A stretch of DNA of 15,915 nucleotides from Paraprevotella sp. (lineage in GTDB: Bacteria > Bacteroidota > Bacteroidia > Bacteroidales > Bacteroidaceae), in the NCBI GenBank assembly GCA_017630975.1, contig JAGBUF010000085.1, positions 1-15,915 of the forward strand, read 5' to 3'. The notes under the pieces were generated by a model. It was not told where the DNA came from, made no database searches, and was given only the letters and a program-made list of their open reading frames with translations. Below are positions 1 to 7,896 of this stretch, one piece after another. Position 1 is the stretch's first letter, and each line of letters opens with the position of its first letter. The translations under genes were made by a program, and so were the position numbers.

Positions 1-3000
1 GATGTATGAAGTGGCACCACCATTGTTTGATGCACGACCAATACCACTGAATACGTATGTTCCGGCTGGGAGTGTGAATGTTTGGCTATTGGCAAAATCA
101 CCATTAGCATTATTATCGTAATATTTATTTCCGGTATTACCTAAGCCGTCATAATGTTGACTTTCTAATTGGCTCGTCCAATTTCCGTCCCAGTCGCCAA
201 GAGTTGCAACACCTTCATAGGTTTCCATCACGTAATTATAATCCAAAACTTTGAAGTTCTGCATAGCTAGGATTTCAGCAGATGGGTCTTCCTTAGTTCC
301 ACCATTCCAAACAGCTTGAGCTGTGTTGATGGCTGTGGTATAGTCTGTTTGGTTGCTTTCTACTACTAATGTATATGCGTTAGCATAACCAATTTCAGTC
401 TGTAAGTTCTTGTACACAGCAATAGAAGCTTCTACTGCATCATTTGCTGCGGTAAGTTCTTCAGTAATTATTTCGAATTGGTCGTAACTATCTGTTATGT
501 CTTTTGCTTCAGCAGCTGCTGCAACCTTTTCTATACATGTTTTCCAAAACTCGGTATAAAGTTTACTGATGCAGCCATTTTCTGCATCATTAAAGTTTGC
601 TTCAAAGCGGTCAAGTTGTACTACTAATGGTGCCTTAGCATCATTGTATGCAGTACGCCATGCGTTGGCATTAGCTACGGCAGTGTTCAAAGCGTCAATT
701 TTAGCTTTCATTTCAGCACCTGTTGTTACAGACATATTTATGGCATTGTTTAATGCTGTATTTTCGTCTATACCCATTGGTTTTGTGTTAACCAAAGCTT
801 GTGCAGGTGCCAATGCGGCATCAAGTCCACTTTGGTTAGCTTTCATATAGGTCTCTTCGGTCATTTGAAGGGTGTAGTCGCCAAATGAAACCCATTGATG
901 ATTGCTACTAGCTTCAGCATGTACGGCAATTTTTACTGTAGATTCTTCATTAAGAGTAAACTTAACATAGCGCCATTGCCATCCATAACCATTTCCGTTG
1001 TTAGCAAATCCGTCTTCGTCTTCTGGGTCAAAACTTGTTTCACCGGCCTTGTCTATACCACGTGCATTATTGCTTGCAGGGAAGTCTTCTACCGTTCCAA
1101 GAGTAGTCTCACCAACTGAGGCAATGAGTCGTAATGTAGTACCGCCACTTCTACGTCCGGCAACTTTAAATACATATTCTCCACTAGGAAGTGTTACGTC
1201 TTGGTCAAAGTCTATAGACCATGAATTTGCACCCCAACCTTGACCGTTAGAGTCATCTTGATTCATGTAATTACGTTTTGTACCACTCCAATGCTCATTG
1301 CTGAATGTCGCTGCTTGAGTGTTTACACCGGTAGAATTCCATGTGTCACTAAGTTTTACGTCATAGGTAAAGTTGTTGGTAACATAATTATATGTTGCAA
1401 CTTCAAGTTCTTGGAATATAGTTTCAGCATCGGCTGTGATTGTTCCATTATCGTACGCTGTTTGATAGTCTGCAGCAATACTTTCGTCAATAGTATTTGC
1501 TTTTGCAATGTATGTGGGGATTTTTTCATAGTTTTCAACAGAAGCCTTAGCCGCAGGGATGACATTTTGTAAAGCTAATATCATGGCATCTAATTCTGTC
1601 GGAATTTCAGATGTTGGATCAGCTCCTTCAATAGCAGCGGTTAAATTAGTTTGTATTTCTGCATTCATTTTTCCGGAAATGGTTTCTGCTTCAGCTTTTA
1701 GTGTTGCAACAGTTGCTTGTAGTTCACTTACATCAAGTCCTGCTGTGTAAGAAAGTTTAATGTTATCAATACCCATCCAACGGTACGTTTCAACAATTGA
1801 TTTTAGACCGATTTCTAATTTGCCTTCAGCATCATCTATCTTAATCTCTTCAACGGTGTATAAAGTAGGTGTGGCACTATTAACCAAAGTGGTTTGTTCA
1901 TTACCATATAAATATACTGCATCGGTATCAGTTTTGCCATCTGCCAATTGGTCTCTAAATGCAGCTGCAGTCAAAGAATAATATCCGGCAGGCAAACCTG
2001 TTATATTTTGATAGATAGAACCTTTGTATGATTCCCACTTCCATGTTTCATAGAAATTTCCTGTAATTGCGCCCCCTTGATTAGAAGCTTTACCAAAATT
2101 AGGTGCACCTGTATTATGAGACCATCCTGTTACATCTACATCAAAATAGGGATTAACGACAAAGAATGTCATGTCAAAAGGAAAACCTTCAGTTGGCTTA
2201 GCCCCGCTTGTAACATAAGTTTGACGTGCGCTCTCTAATGTGTTGTATGCCTCTGTATATGCCACTATGTCAGAGGAAGTAAAAGTTTCATTTATGCTTT
2301 CTGCAGCACTTATGGCATTGTTAAAAGTGGTTCTATCTCCTTCGGTTTTAGGTGTTGAGTTGGTTGAATGACTTTTACATAATGTAATGAGCGCATTCAT
2401 GTTTAAATAACTTTTAGCAATCGCATCATAATTATTAATGATAGCAGAGATTTCTTCGTTTGCTTTAGTTAAATCCGTCTTGGAGGAAGGTGCGGTAGTA
2501 TACTTGTTTTTTAATGCTTCAATTTCATCTACAAACGCAGAAGGAATATTTTCTGTGTTTAATGCGGTCAATGCTGCGTAGTTTGTATTGAACGCATCTA
2601 ATAATATTGATACATCTGCACCTTTATAAGTTAAACGGAAATGGTCGGCTTTATACCACCAATGCCCATCCGCATTATATGTACCATCGTCATTACCTCC
2701 GACTATACCGACTGTCGCTTGTCCGTTAATAACTTTAAATTCGTATGACATCTCATGGAACTTACTTTTATCTCCATCACTGATGGTATATACATTGCTG
2801 TGTTCACCATTAGCTAATAGGAAAAAGTCAGGCGTAGTGCCACTCCCATCACCCGATGCTACTAATGCCTTGAGTTCATATATACCATTAGGTAGGTTGG
2901 TTACTGTTTGTGTCAAAGGTACACCTCTCCACCATGTATTGAATAGGTATGAGCCATGAACTCCGGTAGTTTTGTATGTATTATTTGAGTTTTCTCGTAT

Positions 3001-3723
3001 GCCGGTATCTGACGAAGTATTGTATGTCCATCCTGTGCCATCACCCTTTTCAAATGACGGATTTGTCATGTATGAGGTATAGTCTGCAGGATTTGATTCA
3101 GAAATATCATCTACAGAAATTGAAGAAAGCTTCAAATGACTGATATATAAAGTAGGGGTGTTGGTATGTGCAATATTAGTTGATCCACTACCTATACCTA
3201 ATGAAAATGTTACTTTTTTAGCAGTAGGCACAGCAAATGTGATTGTATGTGTAGTCCAACTAGTACCACCATTCATCCATTCATTAGATTTGTCAATACA
3301 AGCAGCATCACCAACTTGTACGTAGCACAAATTTTCATACGCTCCTGCTGTTGTATTGGTGTTAGTGTTTTGTACGTCAAAAGTTAATGAGTAGACACCT
3401 GCGGGTAATTCTTGTAAAGATTCTTGGCGATAAGAAGAATAGCTTCCTCCCCAACGAACCTCAAAACCGAAACATGATTCTGTAGCTAAATGTGTTGCAT
3501 CAACAGTTGCTGCTGTCCCGACATCATTTCTCACCTTATATTCTCCTATTTTCCCAGAACCAATATCACTATATGAACCTGACTTATATACAGTCCATCC
3601 ATCAGTAGAAGAGAAATCAGCATTTTTTATATATGTGCTTGTCACATCTGTTTGTGCTGAAAGCGAAGTCGCTCCCAACAGCGCAAAAACTATTGCGCAT
3701 AATTTCTTATATATCTTTTTCAT
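1..3723 (-). CDS. Giant secreted modular protein, putative carbohydrate/ligand-binding (C-terminus off window)
   Basis: The frame is open without a stop from ATG at 3723 to the left edge: 1241 codons, C-terminus missing. The N-terminus is a signal peptide: a KKIYKK basic start, a hydrophobic core, then SLSAQ (cleavage near residue 25). Five modules follow, each with a Gly/Trp-rich beginning and an LPxGxY strand motif: LPAGVY at 106, LPNGIY at 277, LPAGYY at 577, LPSGEY at 845 and LPAGTY at 1218. They look like jelly-roll, CBM-like domains at about 28-200, 215-365, 516-658, 781-953 and 1160 onward. Ala/Thr/Glu-rich helical spacers resembling FIVAR-type repeats lie at about 365-515, 660-780 and 953-1160. 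No catalytic motif is visible, so binding or adhesion at the cell surface is inference. The gene begins 19 bp after the phosphoesterase stop and probably shares its transcript. Codon use is AT-rich, unlike pflB. A C-terminal sorting domain or enzyme could lie off the edge. Confidence 0.85.
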   Translation of the reverse strand, partial: MKKIYKKLCAIVFALLGATSLSAQTDVTSTYIKNADFSSTDGWTVYKSGSYSDIGSGKIGEYKVRNDVGTAATVDATHLATESCFGFEVRWGGSYSSYRQESLQELPAGVYSLTFDVQNTNTNTTAGAYENLCYVQVGDAACIDKSNEWMNGGTSWTTHTITFAVPTAKKVTFSLGIGSGSTNIAHTNTPTLYISHLKLSSISVDDISESNPADYTSYMTNPSFEKGDGTGWTYNTSSDTGIRENSNNTYKTTGVHGSYLFNTWWRGVPLTQTVTNLPNGIYELKALVASGDGSGTTPDFFLLANGEHSNVYTISDGDKSKFHEMSYEFKVINGQATVGIVGGNDDGTYNADGHWWYKADHFRLTYKGADVSILLDAFNTNYAALTALNTENIPSAFVDEIEALKNKYTTAPSSKTDLTKANEEISAIINNYDAIAKSYLNMNALITLCKSHSTNSTPKTEGDRTTFNNAISAAESINETFTSSDIVAYTEAYNTLESARQTYVTSGAKPTEGFPFDMTFFVVNPYFDVDVTGWSHNTGAPNFGKASNQGGAITGNFYETWKWESYKGSIYQNITGLPAGYYSLTAAAFRDQLADGKTDTDAVYLYGNEQTTLVNSATPTLYTVEEIKIDDAEGKLEIGLKSIVETYRWMGIDNIKLSYTAGLDVSELQATVATLKAEAETISGKMNAEIQTNLTAAIEGADPTSEIPTELDAMILALQNVIPAAKASVENYEKIPTYIAKANTIDESIAADYQTAYDNGTITADAETIFQELEVATYNYVTNNFTYDVKLSDTWNSTGVNTQAATFSNEHWSGTKRNYMNQDDSNGQGWGANSWSIDFDQDVTLPSGEYVFKVAGRRSGGTTLRLIASVGETTLGTVEDFPASNNARGIDKAGETSFDPEDEDGFANNGNGYGWQWRYVKFTLNEESTVKIAVHAEASSNHQWVSFGDYTLQMTEETYMKANQSGLDAALAPAQALVNTKPMGIDENTALNNAINMSVTTGAEMKAKIDALNTAVANANAWRTAYNDAKAPLVVQLDRFEANFNDAENGCISKLYTEFWKTCIEKVAAAAEAKDITDSYDQFEIITEELTAANDAVEASIAVYKNLQTEIGYANAYTLVVESNQTDYTTAINTAQAVWNGGTKEDPSAEILAMQNFKVLDYNYVMETYEGVATLGDWDGNWTSQLESQHYDGLGNTGNKYYDNNANGDFANSQTFTLPAGTYVFSGIGRASNNGGATSYI

Positions 3724-3742
3724 ATTCTTTTCGTTTTAAGGT

Positions 3743-5134
3743 TTAGAATGTAACACGTTTTACCGCAATTATGCCGACACCTGATTTGCAAAGAACAGCG
3801 AATGTGTTACCCTCTTGGCTATTTGATACGCCTGTATTTGTAATAGGTTGAATGGTATGGTCGCGGAAACTAACACCATTGTTGGCCGTTACGTCTTGTC
3901 CGTCATTTTTATGTGAGTGACCGGAGAAGTGGCGTGGGTTTTTGGTCTGAACGATAATGTCTGCCAATGCCTTTCTTTTCTTCTCTGCGATAGCTCGACC
4001 TTCGTCGCTTGTATAAACAGGAACGGAAGAGTCAGCTCCGTAAAATTCAGAACTAGCTGCGTCCACCGGCATCAAACATCTTCCTTCATAACCATCTCCG
4101 GAGTTGCTCTGATCCAACCACCAGCGTGCGCTAGCGTCATTAAAGTTGTTGGCTTCAGAATAGAATGGGTAGTGTGAAACCCAAACAGCAGGATCTTCTT
4201 TGTAAGAAGTACCATCAGAATTTTTATTTTCCAAATACGCTTTCAAAGCATCGATGGTGCCGTCAGCTGCATATGTTTTTTCGCTTTTTGAAAACAAACC
4301 TCCATCATCATGGGACTTTTGGAACCAATAGTTGTTGGCGCAGTAGAAACGTACGCCTTTATACTTGAATGCGAAGTGTTCTATTACAAAATCGGCATCA
4401 CATTCGGTGTCATAAATGCGATCAACGGTAAAACCACCGTTTGTTGCAGCGGTATTATAATGATTTTTTACAGCATTGAGTGATGTTCTATCGTGTGAAG
4501 TACCTGTAGAATTATAGGTTAAATCCCCGTTGTTCCAATAATAATCAGGTAATAAATCGTGGTTTCCAGTCAGAGTGATGAATGGGATTTCTGCATCAGC
4601 GAAAGGCTTCATCGCACTGTTGAAATTGCTTGCAGAACCAGCATTATCTTCATCCATGTCGCCTAAACAGAATACGATGTCGGCTTTTCCTTCATATCCG
4701 GGAAGCTCATCAAATGTATATGTGCTATTAATCATATTCGTAGCCTTAGTTTGCATATCAGCAACGCTTATACCAGAACCTTCTGCTACGTGTGGGTCAG
4801 AGAACATCACCACAGTGAAGTACTGTCCGGCTGTAAAGCGGAAAGAGTAAGCTTTGCCGTCGTAAACGAACGTTTCAATCTCCATTTCGGTAATGAATGT
4901 TTCTTTCGGATTAGGAGTGATGTCTTCTGCATTCACTACAACATCATTGACTTTAATAGTCATTTTGTCACCTAAACTGTTCAAGTCTGTACCGTCCGGT
5001 AACTGAATCAACTGACTACCATCTGCTTGGGTTAGCGTCTCAGTGTCTAAACCATTGAAGGTAATCTCCATTTGAGCCATGGCAGAGCCGCAGAACAACA
5101 GCCCAAAGCACATGCTGAGAAGTTTCTTCTTCAT
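3743..5134 (-). CDS. Secreted calcineurin-like metallophosphoesterase
   Basis: 463 aa. Signal peptide MKKKLLSMCFGLLFCGSAMA, cut before Gln21. Residues 22-100 form a small beta-rich N-terminal region. The metallophosphoesterase fold follows with its expected metal ligands: SDPH (Asp113, His115), GD (158-159), GNHD (190-193), SHYP (His321) and GHSH (405-408). This set is typical of dinuclear-metal enzymes that cleave phosphomono- or phosphodiesters. The substrate cannot be read from the sequence; a periplasmic or extracellular nucleotide, phospholipid or sugar phosphate is possible. A long insertion rich in Asn, Asp and aromatics lies between GNHD and SHYP. The protein ends in a short hydrophobic strand (about 453-463); I cannot identify a secretion-sorting domain there. 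It is the first gene of a minus-strand pair with the giant modular protein. The start at 5134 is set by the signal peptide. Family assignment is firm; the role is unknown. Confidence 0.88.
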   Translation of the reverse strand: MKKKLLSMCFGLLFCGSAMAQMEITFNGLDTETLTQADGSQLIQLPDGTDLNSLGDKMTIKVNDVVVNAEDITPNPKETFITEMEIETFVYDGKAYSFRFTAGQYFTVVMFSDPHVAEGSGISVADMQTKATNMINSTYTFDELPGYEGKADIVFCLGDMDEDNAGSASNFNSAMKPFADAEIPFITLTGNHDLLPDYYWNNGDLTYNSTGTSHDRTSLNAVKNHYNTAATNGGFTVDRIYDTECDADFVIEHFAFKYKGVRFYCANNYWFQKSHDDGGLFSKSEKTYAADGTIDALKAYLENKNSDGTSYKEDPAVWVSHYPFYSEANNFNDASARWWLDQSNSGDGYEGRCLMPVDAASSEFYGADSSVPVYTSDEGRAIAEKKRKALADIIVQTKNPRHFSGHSHKNDGQDVTANNGVSFRDHTIQPITNTGVSNSQEGNTFAVLCKSGVGIIAVKRVTF

Positions 5135-5207
5135 AAGATTTTATTTTTGGTTAATATTAATGTTCTTTTTAATCCTAAGGCATACTACCTCAAGATACAA
5201 ATCGGTG

Positions 5208-5215
5208 CAAAATTA
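5208..5215 (-). promoter_or_regulatory. Possible -7 box for the phosphoesterase gene
   Basis: Read on the minus strand this is TAATTTTG, a match to the Bacteroidetes TAnnTTTG -7 element, 73 bp upstream of the phosphoesterase ATG. I find no good TTTG -33 element about 20 bp further upstream, so the call is tentative. A second possibility is the minus-strand TACCTTCG at 5379-5386, the inverted half of the dyad described in this intergenic region. Confidence 0.35.
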
Positions 5216-5287
5216 TATATTATAATTTGCGTCGTATACTTTTAGAAATAATAATTAATTTTTTTTAACAAAATAATCCCGCTCATA

Positions 5288-5311
5288 GATGTGCGAGAGC
5301 ACCTCTTTTTT
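5288..5311 (+). terminator. Small terminator-like hairpin in the divergent region
   Basis: GTGC-GAGA-GCAC forms a 4-bp stem with a GNRA-type tetraloop, extended by two more pairs past one mismatch, and is followed by a run of six T. It sits between divergent genes and does not follow any visible plus-strand gene. It could insulate pflB from antisense or upstream transcription, end a short unannotated RNA, or be chance. The stem is short, so confidence is low. Confidence 0.3.
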
Positions 5312-5340
5312 CACCTATTAAAAATACCTACTTTTAAGTA

Positions 5341-5371
5341 TGGTGCGTGTCGCAGAATCTTCGTACCTTTG
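5341..5371 (+). promoter_or_regulatory. Candidate upstream pflB promoter (P1) overlapping dyads
   Basis: TACCTTTG at 5364-5371 matches the TAnnTTTG -7 box, with a weak TGG at the -33 position (5341-5343, spacing 20). The -7 box lies inside two overlapping dyads: TTCGTA/TACGAA (5360-5365 and 5377-5382) and GTACCTT/AAGGTAC (5363-5369 and 5381-5387). A repressor or activator could therefore act here. No direct evidence of use. Confidence 0.45.
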
Positions 5372-5418
5372 TAAAATACGAAGGTACTTCCGCTCGCTGT
5401 GAAAATATTCAAGTAAAC

Positions 5419-5452
5419 TTGACGTTTTTTCGCTCGCTTATTCGTACCTTTG
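5419..5452 (+). promoter_or_regulatory. Candidate pflB-proximal promoter (P2)
   Basis: TACCTTTG at 5445-5452 fits the -7 box and is preceded by TTGAC at 5419-5423; the spacing of 23 is slightly longer than the usual 19-20. It would give a leader of about 55 nt before the pflB ATG. The 12-base core TTCGTACCTTTG is the same as at P1, and CGCTCGCT (5391-5398 and 5431-5438) also occurs twice between them, so the promoter region looks partly duplicated. Confidence 0.55.
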
Positions 5453-5513
5453 TTGCAAAATTATGCGAGTTTTATAAAAAGGTATCAAAAACAATATATA
5501 ATAAGGTGTAATT

Positions 5514-7754
5514 ATGGAAATGAATTTTGACAGCTGGGCCGGCTTTAAAGGCGAACAGTGGAGAAAGGAAATTAACGTTCGTAATTTCATTCAACACAAC
5601 TACACCCCCTATACGGGTGACGATTCTTTCTTGCGTCCCTCATCTGAGAAAACCCGTAAGGTATGGAACAAATTGACAGAAATGTTCAAGGTGGAGCGTG
5701 AGAAAGGTGTGTATGACACTGAAACTAAGTTCCCACAAACCATTACTACATACGGACCGGGTTATATTGACAAGGAGAATGAGGTGGTGGTAGGTTTGCA
5801 GACTGATGCTCCATTGAAGCGCGGTATCTTCCCGAAGGGTGGTATTCGTATGGTGGAGAACAGTTTGGAGGCATACGGTTATCATCTTGATCCGATGACC
5901 AAAGAAATCTTTACAAAATATCGCAAGACACACAACGAAGGTGTGTTCTCTGCTTATACCGACGAGATGGTGGCCGCACGTCGTTCGGCTATTATTACCG
6001 GTTTGCCTGATGCATACGGTCGTGGTCGTATCATCGGTGACTACCGTCGTGTTGCACTCTATGGTACAACTCGTTTGATTGAGGACAAAAAGGTGTTCCA
6101 ACAACGTCTGGACATTCAGGAGTTGAACGATGAGATTATCCGTAACCGCGAGGAGGTGACTGAGCAGATTCGTGCGTTGAAGGATTTTGAGAAGATGTGT
6201 GCCGGTTATGGCTTTGACGTGACTCGTCCGGCTAAGGATGCTCGTGAAGCTGTACAATTCGTTTATTTGGCTTACTTGGCAGCGGTGAAGGATCAGGATG
6301 GTGCGGCAATGTCTATCGGACGTACTGCAACATTCCTTGATATCTATATCGAAAAAGATATTCGTGAAGGTAAGTTGACAGAAGAGGAAGCACAGGAATT
6401 GGTGGATCAGATGATCATCAAATTGCGTATCGTACGTTTCTTGCGTACTCCTGAATACAACGACTTGTTCTCAGGTGACCCTGTATGGGTGACTGAATCA
6501 TTGGGTGGTATGGGCTTGGACGGTCGTACGCTCGTGACCAAGACTTGTTTCCGCTATTTGCATACATTGTACAACCTCGGTCCCGCTCCGGAACCAAACT
6601 TGACAGTGCTGTGGGCTGATCAGTTGCCAGAGAACTGGAAGAAATTCTGTGCAAAGGTGTCTATCGACACTTCTGCCATTCAATATGAGAATGACGATTT
6701 GATGCGTGTGGATTACGGTGATGACTACGGTATCGCATGCTGCGTATCACCAATGAAGATTGGTAAGCAAATGCAGTTCTTCGGAGCTCGTGCCAACTTG
6801 GCGAAGTGTTTGTTGTATGCCATCAATGGTGGTCGCGACGAGGTGAGCGGTGCTCAAGTGTCTCCGAAATTTGCTCCTATAACCAGCGAATACCTGGATT
6901 ATAATGAGGTGATGGAGAAATTTGAGCAGATGATGCGCTGGTTGGCAAAGGTGTATATCAATGCGTTGAAGATTATTCACTATATGCACGATAAGTATGA
7001 CTATGAGGCTTACGAAATGGCATTGCACGATGGCGATGTTCAGCGCATCCGTGCTACAGGTATCGCCGGTTTGTCTATCGTGGCAGACTCATTGGCTGCT
7101 ATTCGTGATTGTAAGGTACGTGTCATCCGTGATGAGCGTGGTTTGGCTGTGGACTTCGAGCGTGAAGGCGACTATGTACCATTCGGTAACAATGATGAGC
7201 GTACCGATGCTATCGCAGTGGAAATCACTGAGAAGTTCATGAATTTCTTGCGTCAGCACGAGACTTATCGTAACGCTATACCGACTCAAAGTATCTTGAC
7301 TATCACCAGCAACGTGGTATATGGTAAGAAGACGGGTTCTACTCCTGACGGACGTAAGGGTGGTACTCCGTTTGCTCCGGGTGCTAACCCGATGAACGGA
7401 CGTGACGTGAAGGGTGCTGTGGCTGCATTGGCTTCTGTGGCTAAGTTGCCGTTCCATCACTCACACGACGGTATCTCCTATACCTTCGCTATCTCTCCTG
7501 CAACATTGGGTAAGGAGCGTGACATTCAAGTGAGCAACTTGGTAGGTTTGTTGGATGGTTACTTCACTCCGGACGGCGGTCAGCATCTGAATGTGAACGT
7601 GTTTGATAAGGACTTGTTGATTGATGCAATGGAGCATCCTGAGAAGTATCCGCAACTTACTATCCGTGTGTCCGGTTATGCTGTGAACTTCGTGAAACTG
7701 ACTCGCGAACAGCAACTTGACGTGATATCTCGTACCATCAATCAGGCATTGTAA
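5514..7754 (+). CDS. pflB: Pyruvate formate-lyase (formate C-acetyltransferase)
   Basis: 746 aa, close to the 760 aa of E. coli PflB. It catalyses pyruvate + CoA to acetyl-CoA + formate by a glycyl-radical mechanism in the anaerobic cytoplasm. The diagnostic adjacent cysteine pair is present in GIACCVSPM (Cys409-Cys410). The radical glycine lies in RVSGYAVNF (Gly721), 25 residues from the C-terminus as in the family. The Cys-Cys pair separates it from glycerol/diol dehydratase-type relatives, which have a single Cys. The next gene encodes the matching activase. Codon use is strongly biased (GGT, CGT, TTG, AAG), as expected for a highly expressed gene. The start follows an A/T-rich leader with AAGG 7 nt upstream of the ATG; the same leader string occurs before ffh. 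Confidence 0.97.
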   Translation: MEMNFDSWAGFKGEQWRKEINVRNFIQHNYTPYTGDDSFLRPSSEKTRKVWNKLTEMFKVEREKGVYDTETKFPQTITTYGPGYIDKENEVVVGLQTDAPLKRGIFPKGGIRMVENSLEAYGYHLDPMTKEIFTKYRKTHNEGVFSAYTDEMVAARRSAIITGLPDAYGRGRIIGDYRRVALYGTTRLIEDKKVFQQRLDIQELNDEIIRNREEVTEQIRALKDFEKMCAGYGFDVTRPAKDAREAVQFVYLAYLAAVKDQDGAAMSIGRTATFLDIYIEKDIREGKLTEEEAQELVDQMIIKLRIVRFLRTPEYNDLFSGDPVWVTESLGGMGLDGRTLVTKTCFRYLHTLYNLGPAPEPNLTVLWADQLPENWKKFCAKVSIDTSAIQYENDDLMRVDYGDDYGIACCVSPMKIGKQMQFFGARANLAKCLLYAINGGRDEVSGAQVSPKFAPITSEYLDYNEVMEKFEQMMRWLAKVYINALKIIHYMHDKYDYEAYEMALHDGDVQRIRATGIAGLSIVADSLAAIRDCKVRVIRDERGLAVDFEREGDYVPFGNNDERTDAIAVEITEKFMNFLRQHETYRNAIPTQSILTITSNVVYGKKTGSTPDGRKGGTPFAPGANPMNGRDVKGAVAALASVAKLPFHHSHDGISYTFAISPATLGKERDIQVSNLVGLLDGYFTPDGGQHLNVNVFDKDLLIDAMEHPEKYPQLTIRVSGYAVNFVKLTREQQLDVISRTINQAL

Positions 7755-7762
7755 GAAATAAT

Positions 7763-7896
7763 TTTAACGATTAACCTTAACGTTGACTTTAACTGTTATC
7801 GTTATAGTTACCGTTATAGTTACCGTTATCGTTATCGTTACCGTTACCGTTATCGTTACCGTTACCGTTATCGTTATCGTTAAAGTTGGTGTTACT
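7763..7896 (+). repeat. Hexamer array 1 (GTTAYC type), pflB-pflA intergenic
   Basis: From 7795 to 7896 there are 17 back-to-back 6-bp units without any phase slip: 14 GTTAYC/GTTATA units, then GTTAAA, GTTGGT and GTTACT. The last unit ends directly at the pflA ATG (7897). Upstream, 7763-7794 holds degenerate TTAACx/TTGACT units in a shifted phase. It belongs to the same family as the arrays at 9842-9915 and 11648-11719; a 22-base segment (7777-7798) is repeated exactly at 9874-9895. Because the unit is a multiple of three, the pflA reading frame stays open back through the array, but this is not believable coding sequence. Confidence 0.93.

Noticed and set aside
3743..3780. Type IX secretion sorting domain at the phosphoesterase C-terminus
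   Set aside because: The end is a single short hydrophobic strand; a sorting domain of about 70-80 residues with its usual motifs is not visible.
5640..6257. 205-aa ORF antisense to pflB
   Set aside because: It is a shadow of the strongly biased pflB codons (few plus-strand codons that give antisense stops). It has no recognisable domain or separate start signal.
7783..7896. N-terminal extension of PflA from TTG 7783 through the hexamer array
   Set aside because: It would add only Val-Ile/Val-Thr dipeptides dictated by the repeat. The PflA family N-terminus begins right at ATG 7897, and the openness of the frame follows from a 6-bp unit lacking stop codons.
7795..7896. CRISPR-like array
   Set aside because: The unit is 6 bp with no unique spacers and no cas genes; it is a tandem array.
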